Shown here: piece by piece, positions 57,475 through 64,000 of the stretch
Layout: every line of letters starts with the position of its first letter
How positions within the stretch are numbered: the stretch's first letter is position 1
Origin: Halobacteriales archaeon YIM A00013
Lineage (GTDB): Archaea > Halobacteriota > Halobacteria > Halobacteriales > Haloarculaceae
Reading direction: 5' to 3'
Assembly (NCBI GenBank): GCA_025041195.1
Contig: JAKCFM010000002.1
Span: 681,771-745,770, forward strand
DNA: 64,000 nt
Position numbers and translations under genes: made by a program
The notes under the pieces: model-generated
What the model was told of the DNA's origin: nothing
Databases searched by the model: none
What the model saw: the letters and a program-made list of their open reading frames with translations, nothing else

Positions 57475-58126
57475 CGTATCATACCTCCCTACAGACCTCT
57501 GTGACTGGGATAGAAACTGGCTTCCGTACCTTCAAGAATGGTCCCCTGGTCGAACTTGAAACGATCATCGGGCGGCGACGACAGGCAAGATGAGTGCTAT
57601 ATTCGGCCTGAGCGTGCCCCTGAGCAGTCCATTCGGATATACGGCTTGGTTGTTCCCTTCTCATTGTTTTCACGTCGCAATTGGAAATAATATGCCGAGT
57701 TATAGTTACCTATTCGTCTGAAAATTCACTCACCACTACCCCATCATATATAAATATATATGAACATATAAATAATAGGACGTATGAGACACCAGGCCTC
57801 GCCAATAATGAGTTTCACTGCCCTGGCCTCGTGTCGCTCCTCCATCAGCGTGGGACGATATTGAGTCGGCTCGTCTCGGCACCGATATATCCGAAGACAC
57901 TCAAAAACTTCGCGGGATTCGAGGAATGGAAACTGTTCGACCCCAACGCTGTCTGTCGAAGCTACCGATTTTATCGGATCACTCACCGATCGCCGTGCGT
58001 AGCTCACATCCCATTACATATGACAGCATCCGTCTTTGGTTAGCACTCAGTCCTCGATTGTATGACAGTAGCGAGTGTCTCTTGTAGAACTGGTCATAAG
58101 TTGTGGATCTTCTGAGCAGCTTCGAA
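57475..58126. other. Intergenic region with AT-rich promoter block
   Basis: About 650 bases. AT-rich parts (aatatatatgaacatataaataata near 57760) may hold the promoter of the M23-like gene. Several short frames occur but none is convincing. It ends at the transposase remnant. Confidence 0.4.
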
Positions 58127-58465
58127 CTATCTGTCTTCCAACAATGGCAGAGAGTAGCCGAGATACGCACTGAGTGCCTGGAGGATAAGTTGGGCCTGCA
58201 ACCGGAACCCAGCGGTCAGGCGTAAAGACGATCTCATCGCCAGCCCGCTCGCTCACAAGTGCCAACATATCCCGTCAGCACCAACAGCGACAAGAACGCC
58301 GCGTACAGCAAAATCTCAACGATATGCTTCGTACTCGTGTCAAACTCGTTCAGTTCGTACTGCGTCTTCAGTTCGCGAAATGGCAGTTCTACCTTCCCTC
58401 GGCACTGGCAAATTGTGGTGAGATCGTCGGGAAAACGCTTCTCTGGGCAACTTCAGGGGTACTCG
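58127..58465 (-). pseudogene. Decayed IS4-type transposase C-terminus
   Basis: On the - strand, about 58432-58270 encodes PDDLTTICQCRGKVELPFRE, then LKTQYELNEFDTSTKHIVEI and LLYAAFLSLLV, the C-terminal conserved region of haloarchaeal IS4-family transposases. A shift then moves to ERAGDEIVFTPDRWVPV in a second frame, and AQLILQALSAYLGYSLPLLED in a third, before TAG at 58127-58129. Several frameshifts make it non-functional. The rest of the element is missing or unrecognisable. Confidence 0.72.
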
Positions 58466-58854
58466 TTGGAGTTGTCCTCATTGCGGTCGACGACGCTGAA
58501 CATCTTTCTGTCTCATGACTGCGTGCCTGCGTACTCGCATCGCTGAATCCGTGCTTCAACCGTAACATCGGTGTGTTGTCGGTAGTGGTCAGTCACGACG
58601 TTCTGGATCAGCTGTGTGGATACATGCTTCGAGATGACAGAACAGCTCCAAAACGCCCTAAACGAATGACGCGGTTCAAGTGAAGAAAGGACCTCCCGCC
58701 ACTGGACCCATCGGCATCTGACCGACTCATTGCGCGGGTGAGCACTGTACTTGAGCGCATGCACTCAGCGCTATTCCGAGTCAACACTTCACGCTCAGCA
58801 CCCGGTGAGAGGTATGATGAGGGCTGAAAGGGCTAATTAGCGAATCAAACCGTT
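58466..58854. other. Intergenic region upstream of the transposase remnant
   Basis: About 390 bases with no gene supported. A - strand open frame at 58513-58764 may be more decayed IS sequence but I cannot recognise it. Confidence 0.35.
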
Positions 58855-59505
58855 TCATCTGATCTGGAGCGATGAAAACACGATGGCCTCAATCTTCCGG
58901 AGATGTTCACCAACGGTCGTCTCCGAGAGGCCAGTTGCCTCTGCAATGTCTTTGTACGTGGTGTTGCGTGGCTCCTGGTAGTAGCCCAGATCGGTTGCGG
59001 CACTGAGCACCTCGCGTTGGCGGTCGGTCAACTGTGAGATGACGTGCCGTGAGGTGGGTGTGTACGGACCCGTTCGTTCGACTTCGATCCTGACGCCGTC
59101 TGGTTGGTTGGAAACGGCTTCAGTAAATGCAGCTTCCGTCCCGATGTATGTCACCCTGAGGCCGCCGTCGTCTGTGTGTTCGACCGGCATATCCATCAGG
59201 GATGATGATTTTCGGCGGTCTTCGAGGAGCAGCCGGGTCAGCTCATCGGCCCCATAGCGTGTGTATGAGAAAAATCCACTATCATCTCCCGAGAGCGAGA
59301 ATTCAACGACTTCTGGCGATGCTTCGAGTAGGTCTCTGAGGCCAGCAATGTCTCCCCGTCCTTCGGCGAACATCGCGACGGTATCGTCATCGAGCAGTTC
59401 CATGCGATGTGTTGCCCGATACTCCAGATCGAGCTCGTTAACCCGCCGATCCAGGCGATTAATCCCACCTCCCTGTGGATACGCGACGAACGTGATATAC
59501 CGCAT
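58855..59505 (-). CDS. Bat-type HTH_10 transcriptional regulator
   Basis: 216 residues from ATG 59505 (MRYITFVAYPQGGGINRLDR). An N-terminal sensing domain is followed at about 155-210 by the HTH_10 domain: LTDRQREVLSAATDLGYYQEPRNTTYKDIAEATGLSETTVGEHLRKIE, cut here in two parts for length, which is the signature of the Bat/bacterioopsin-activator family. A longer frame reaches 60021 but overlaps the DUF488 gene and loses family likeness. It lies 91 bases downstream of DUF488, possibly co-transcribed. Confidence 0.9.
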   Translation of the reverse strand: MRYITFVAYPQGGGINRLDRRVNELDLEYRATHRMELLDDDTVAMFAEGRGDIAGLRDLLEASPEVVEFSLSGDDSGFFSYTRYGADELTRLLLEDRRKSSSLMDMPVEHTDDGGLRVTYIGTEAAFTEAVSNQPDGVRIEVERTGPYTPTSRHVISQLTDRQREVLSAATDLGYYQEPRNTTYKDIAEATGLSETTVGEHLRKIEAIVFSSLQIR

Positions 59506-59596
59506 GCGTTTGCATCGGTCCCTGAGAACAAAATCGTTGATCGTATCTGTTCGATAGCGGGCGTCACTGTCTCCGCACAGATTACAGAGTGAACTG

Positions 59597-60052
59597 CTAC
59601 TGTCCACCGGATCTATCTTCCTGGTGTGTTTCGAGATGTTCTCGAATGAGTGTTCGGTGACACCGTTTTTTCTCAGTATTCTCAAAGCAGACGAGAAACA
59701 GCCGTTCACCGTCGCTGAGTCGGTCTGAGAGCTTCCGGATGGCGGTGTTCGCAGCTGCATCCGAGCTGAGATGGTCGCGATACGTTTCGGCGAACTCGAC
59801 TGCATCCCAGGCAGCGTTGTGTGCCCCTTCATCGCACAATCCCTGCAATTTGAACGTCTCGTATTGGTCTTTGAACGCGTCGAGAAGTGCTGGTGGCGGG
59901 CCAAGTGCCTGGACGTTTTCATCGACGGTGGCGTTGAACCAGCCCGTTGGTCGGCGGACGACGCCGACGAGTGTTGCGTCCGACGGAACTGTGATGAGGT
60001 CGTGTTGGAGCGCTGCGACATACGTCTCTCCGAGACGGTCGGTCAGTGACAT
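59597..60052 (-). CDS. DUF488 family protein
   Basis: 151 residues. LTDRLGETYVAALQHDLITV, LVGVVRRPTGWFNATVDENVQ and ERLFLVCFENTEKKRCHRTLIREHLE are in keeping with DUF488, including the conserved Cys-rich C-H-R end. Function unproven; relatives are often annotated hypothetical. The internal ATG at 60052 (MSLTDRLG) is preferred to 60076. Confidence 0.78.
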   Translation of the reverse strand: MSLTDRLGETYVAALQHDLITVPSDATLVGVVRRPTGWFNATVDENVQALGPPPALLDAFKDQYETFKLQGLCDEGAHNAAWDAVEFAETYRDHLSSDAAANTAIRKLSDRLSDGERLFLVCFENTEKKRCHRTLIREHLETHQEDRSGGQ

Positions 60053-60098
60053 GGATGTGTGGTGAGAGGGTCTCACAGGTACTGAAACCCTGGGCTGG

Positions 60099-60563
60099 TC
60101 ACCAGTCGTAGTTGGCGTGGAGTTGCCGACCTTCGTCGTTCAGAAGTCCGCCGACCACGTCAGTACTGTCGCCGAGAATTTCCCTCGATCGTACCGTTGG
60201 TGTGGCTCCAGTGAACGTTGCGACCGTATCACTGCTAACGCTGTAGAAAATGCGCCCAAATCCGGCGGTTGCCATTCCTCCTGCACACATCGGACAGGGT
60301 TCTGTGCTCGTGTACATGATCATTTCCTCGCGCGCAGCAGGGGAGTATTCTTCACACGCACGATAGGCCAGGTGCAGCTCAGGATGTCTACGGATATCGG
60401 TAGTACTGTTCACACGATTCGAATCGCTCATGAGAACCGTATCGTCACGAACGAGCACGGAACCGAACGGTTCGTCGCCCCGATCTGCGGCCTCTTGGGC
60501 CAGCTCAATCGCTGTTTGCATATGTTGTTCGTGAGCAAAGGAATCGAAATTTGGCTGTGTCAT
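60099..60563 (-). CDS. Nucleoside/guanine deaminase (CDA-fold)
   Basis: 154 residues. The zinc motif is HPE (RRHPELHLAY) and PCPMC (STEPCPMCAGGMATAGF), as in cytidine/deoxycytidylate and guanine deaminases. The H-P-E form and the short length resemble bacterial guanine deaminase/tRNA-adenosine deaminase-like proteins. Guanine deamination gives xanthine, which feeds the urate pathway; the link is only suggestive because the cluster is 37 kb away. Start ATG at 60563; a longer frame runs into the rRNA promoter region. Confidence 0.85.
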   Translation of the reverse strand: MTQPNFDSFAHEQHMQTAIELAQEAADRGDEPFGSVLVRDDTVLMSDSNRVNSTTDIRRHPELHLAYRACEEYSPAAREEMIMYTSTEPCPMCAGGMATAGFGRIFYSVSSDTVATFTGATPTVRSREILGDSTDVVGGLLNDEGRQLHANYDW

Positions 60564-60704
60564 GCTACCAGCATCGTTGGTGACACGGATAATTCGTTCT
60601 AAAATAATACGCGCATGCGCGATTAGGACATTCGAACGACCCAACACAAGCGTCCGGGGACCGACTGAATAACTGCAGTTGGGCGAGAGTACCGTCGAGA
60701 GTGA

Positions 60705-60725
60705 TTCGAAGTCCTTATGTATGAA
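60705..60725 (+). promoter_or_regulatory. rRNA promoter P1
   Basis: ttcgaagtccttatgtatga has the TTCGA-N-N-N-N-N-TTATGT pattern of haloarchaeal rRNA promoters, with the TATA-like ttatgt in place. Confidence 0.65.
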
Positions 60726-60783
60726 TGTGTGTTCCTTCAAAATAGGTTGCAAGCGTGGATCTCTCGGATGGATTCGCGCCCGG

Positions 60784-60805
60784 TTCGATGCCTTTATGTG
60801 TATGA
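60784..60805 (+). promoter_or_regulatory. rRNA promoter P2
   Basis: ttcgatgcctttatgtgtat repeats the P1 pattern 79 bases downstream, with TTTATGT as the TATA-like element. Confidence 0.7.
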
Positions 60806-60888
60806 GGGCATTCGGATTGTATATGCAGCGAGCGTGGGTCGTTGGATCCGACGCACGCTTGGATCTGGCCGTCGCCGGTTCGATGGGT

Positions 60889-60912
60889 TTAATACCCACA
60901 ACGGCTTCGAAT
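60889..60912 (+). promoter_or_regulatory. rRNA promoter P3
   Basis: ttcgatgggtttaatacccac repeats the TTCGATG start with tttaata as TATA-like element, 105 bases after P2. Confidence 0.6.
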
Positions 60913-60970
60913 TAGATCCGAAGGAAATGAGGATTCCACCCCTACGGTCCGCCGTAAAGATGGGATCTGA

Positions 60971-61025
60971 TGTTAGCCCTGATAGTTCGGTGATACTCGG
61001 TTGGTCGAGTGTTACCGAACGTCCG
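60971..61025 (+). other. Upstream strand of the 16S processing stem
   Basis: The segment tgttagccctgatagttcgg ... cggttggtcgag ... gaacgtccg pairs with 62635-62684 after the 16S gene (cggacgttcggtt, cgaccaaccgag, gaactatcaggggtaaca). The internal mismatches leave a bulge-helix-bulge-like site for archaeal endonuclease. Confidence 0.8.
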
Positions 61026-61078
61026 ATAGATGGTGATGCGACATGCATCCCGCCTCGCCCCTCATTTTGAGGGGCAAC

Positions 61079-62591
<1,513 letters not shown>

Positions 62592-62634
62592 ACAGACCGG
62601 GACCAGGTCGATGACCTGGCCCACATTTGCAGCG

Positions 62635-62684
62635 CGGACGTTCGGTTCGACCAACCGAGCACTTCAGAACTATCAGGGGTAACA
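62635..62684 (+). other. Downstream strand of the 16S processing stem
   Basis: Complement of 60971-61025: cggacgttcggtt, cgaccaaccgag and tatcaggggtaaca pair with the leader segment, giving a long helix that brackets 16S. Confidence 0.8.
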
Positions 62685-62688
62685 GGTA

Positions 62689-62760
62689 GGGCCCATAGCT
62701 CAGTGGGAGAGTGCCTCCTTTGCAAGGAGGATGCCCTGGGTTCGAATCCCAGTGGGTCCA
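62689..62760 (+). tRNA. tRNA-Ala (UGC)
   Basis: Acceptor stem gggccca pairs with tgggtcc (one G-U), anticodon TGC at 62721-62723 in the loop between cctcc and ggagg, T-arm ggttcgaatcc, discriminator A at 62760. tRNA-Ala in the 16S-23S spacer is usual for archaea. Confidence 0.97.
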
Positions 62761-62960
62761 TGTTCACCCGACCGAGATCGATTCCCTTAAGTGGGACTCA
62801 GTACTCGTTCGGGTAACGACAGATGCACCATCTCGTGCCAAGCGAGGATGGGAAGGGTCGATAACCACTCAAAACCGCCGAGTGGTTGATGAGACTGTAT
62901 GTACGTGCAATCCAGGCGCTCACTGGACCCGTTCTCCGGGTTCCAGTTATTATTACCGTC

Positions 62961-64000
62961 GTGGCTACTGTGCCGCGTGGTGAATAGCTCGGCTCGAGTG
63001 CCGACGAAGGACGTGCCAAGCTGCGATAAGCCTCGGGAACCCGCATGGAGGGGACGAACCGAGGATTTCCGAATGGGAATCCCTACAACAATTGCTTTGC
63101 GCAATAGGGAACGTCCAGAACTGAAACATCTCAGTATGGGCAGGAAAAGAAACCGTAAGGGATGTCGTTAGTAACGGCGAGTGAACGCGACATAGTCCAA
63201 ACCGAAGCCTTCGGGCAATGTGGTGTACGGGCTGGTCAACAACAACAGCGCTTCTGCGAGAAGTCTTCTGGAATGGAGCGTGATACAGGGTGACAACCCC
63301 GTATCGCAGAAGAACTGTTGGGGACCAGATCCCTGAGTAGCGGGGGTCGGAAATCCCTCGCCAATGTGGCAGGCATCTACTGCCAAGACTAAATACAACT
63401 CGAGACCGATAGTGGACAAGTAGCGTGAGTGAACGCTGAAAAGCACCCTGAGAAAGGAGGTGCAATAGGGCTTGAAATCACGCGGTGATAGAGCGATGGG
63501 GCGTAGAAGGCCGATCGAAAAACGACCTGGGGGCGACCCCACTGTAGGAATCGATCGGAGCCGACGTCTTATCGTGCGTTTTGAAAAACGAGCCAGGGAG
63601 TGTACCTATGTGGCGAGTCTAACCCGATTATCGGGGAGACGCAGGAAACCAACAAGGCCGCAGCATTGCAAGGGCCGCCGTGTTCAAGCGAGTCATATGG
63701 GTACGACCCGAATCCGAGCGATCTACGCGTAGGCAAGGTGAAGCATGGCGAAAGCTATGTGGAAGCCTGTTAGGGTGGTGTCCTACAATACCCTCCGTGA
63801 TCTACGTGTAGGGGTGAAAGGCCCATCGAGCTCGGTAACAGCTGGTTCCAATCGAAACATGTCGAAGCATGACCTCTGCTAAGGTAGTTTGTCGGGTAGA
63901 GCGACCGATTGGGGTGTCTGCCTCCGAGAGGAGTCAGCGCCCTGTCAAACTCAAACCGACAGACGCCGTGGATGCAGGGAGTCCGGTGTGCGGGGTAAGC
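62961..64000 (+). rRNA. 23S ribosomal RNA, 5' part
   Basis: Starts near ggctactgtgccgcgtggtg, with the haloarchaeal block aaggacgtgccaagctgcga and later gaaaaacgagccagggagtg and gtcctacaataccctccgtg. The gene continues past the window; about 1040 bases are visible. The exact 5' end may differ by a few bases. Confidence 0.93.

Larger units (their letters stand above)
60564..61078 (+). other. rRNA promoter and leader region
   Basis: About 515 bases between the deaminase start and 16S. It has three tandem promoter candidates and, from about 60971, one strand of the 16S processing stem. No protein gene is supported here. Confidence 0.7.

Noticed and set aside
58259..58546. 95-codon + strand open frame
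   Set aside because: It is opposite the transposase remnant, whose - strand translation is clearly IS4-like.
59506..60021. N-terminal extension of the HTH_10 regulator
   Set aside because: It overlaps the DUF488 gene in another frame and is Ser/Thr/Arg-rich shadow sequence; the family starts at MRYITFVAYP.

Overview
The window is from a haloarchaeon (class Halobacteria). The rRNA operon on the + strand starts with a typical haloarchaeal 16S rRNA, carries tRNA-Ala(UGC) in the spacer and runs into a 23S rRNA cut by the window edge. The proteins are acidic, many exported proteins carry twin-arginine (Tat) signals, and haloarchaeal families recur (haloarchaeal malate synthase, Bat-type HTH_10 regulator, AbrB-PhoU, TnpB-only insertion sequence). 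By eye the G+C content is moderate for this class, with AT-rich intergenic DNA; it was not computed and the genus is not resolved.

Layout. (1) 1-4074: start of an unidentified gene, then an nrdR-nrdA-nrdB operon on the - strand. The NrdB radical tyrosine is replaced by Phe, the mark of class Ic (Mn/Fe) enzymes. (2) 4209-6080: thioesterase, SHOCT membrane protein, TRIC-like channel. (3) 6533-23640: a purine-catabolic island. OHCU decarboxylase, urate oxidase, HIU hydrolase, a xanthine/urate permease, an allantoinase-type amidohydrolase and an allantoate amidohydrolase-type enzyme take urate to ureidoglycolate/glyoxylate. Malate synthase, malic enzyme, a glyoxylate-carboligase candidate, tartronate-semialdehyde reductase, a 2-hydroxyacid dehydrogenase and a tartrate/D-malate dehydrogenase-like enzyme lead glyoxylate into central carbon. 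An IclR regulator, a DUF3830 protein and a peroxiredoxin sit among them. (4) 24482-33132: mostly exported proteins (acidic Ser/Thr protein, beta-propeller, beta-helix, M48 and M14 peptidases). (5) 33178-36869: HTH regulator and a FetAB-like ABC transporter decayed twice, by a frameshift in the ATPase and a TnpB-only IS inside the permease. (6) 36980-54199: enolase-superfamily enzyme, hydrolases, a degenerate Tat-exported M24 protein, PhoU, KatG, MOSC, DUF1428, polysaccharide deacetylase, regulators. (7) 54233-58465: amber-interrupted VOC gene, an exported M23-like/NEW3-like gene pair, transposase remnant. (8) 58855-60563: HTH_10 regulator, DUF488, nucleoside deaminase. (9) 60705-64000: three tandem rRNA promoters and the rRNA operon. 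The 16S carries a 52-nt double-hairpin insertion bounded by GCGC.

Most notable: the 16S insertion; the self-contained urate-to-malate/glycerate island with an orphan DUF3830 gene and a Glu-retaining carboligase candidate; a palindrome overlapping the likely nrdR TATA box; the fetAB decay with a reconstructable IS insertion site; and hairpin arrays at both ends of the TnpB element.
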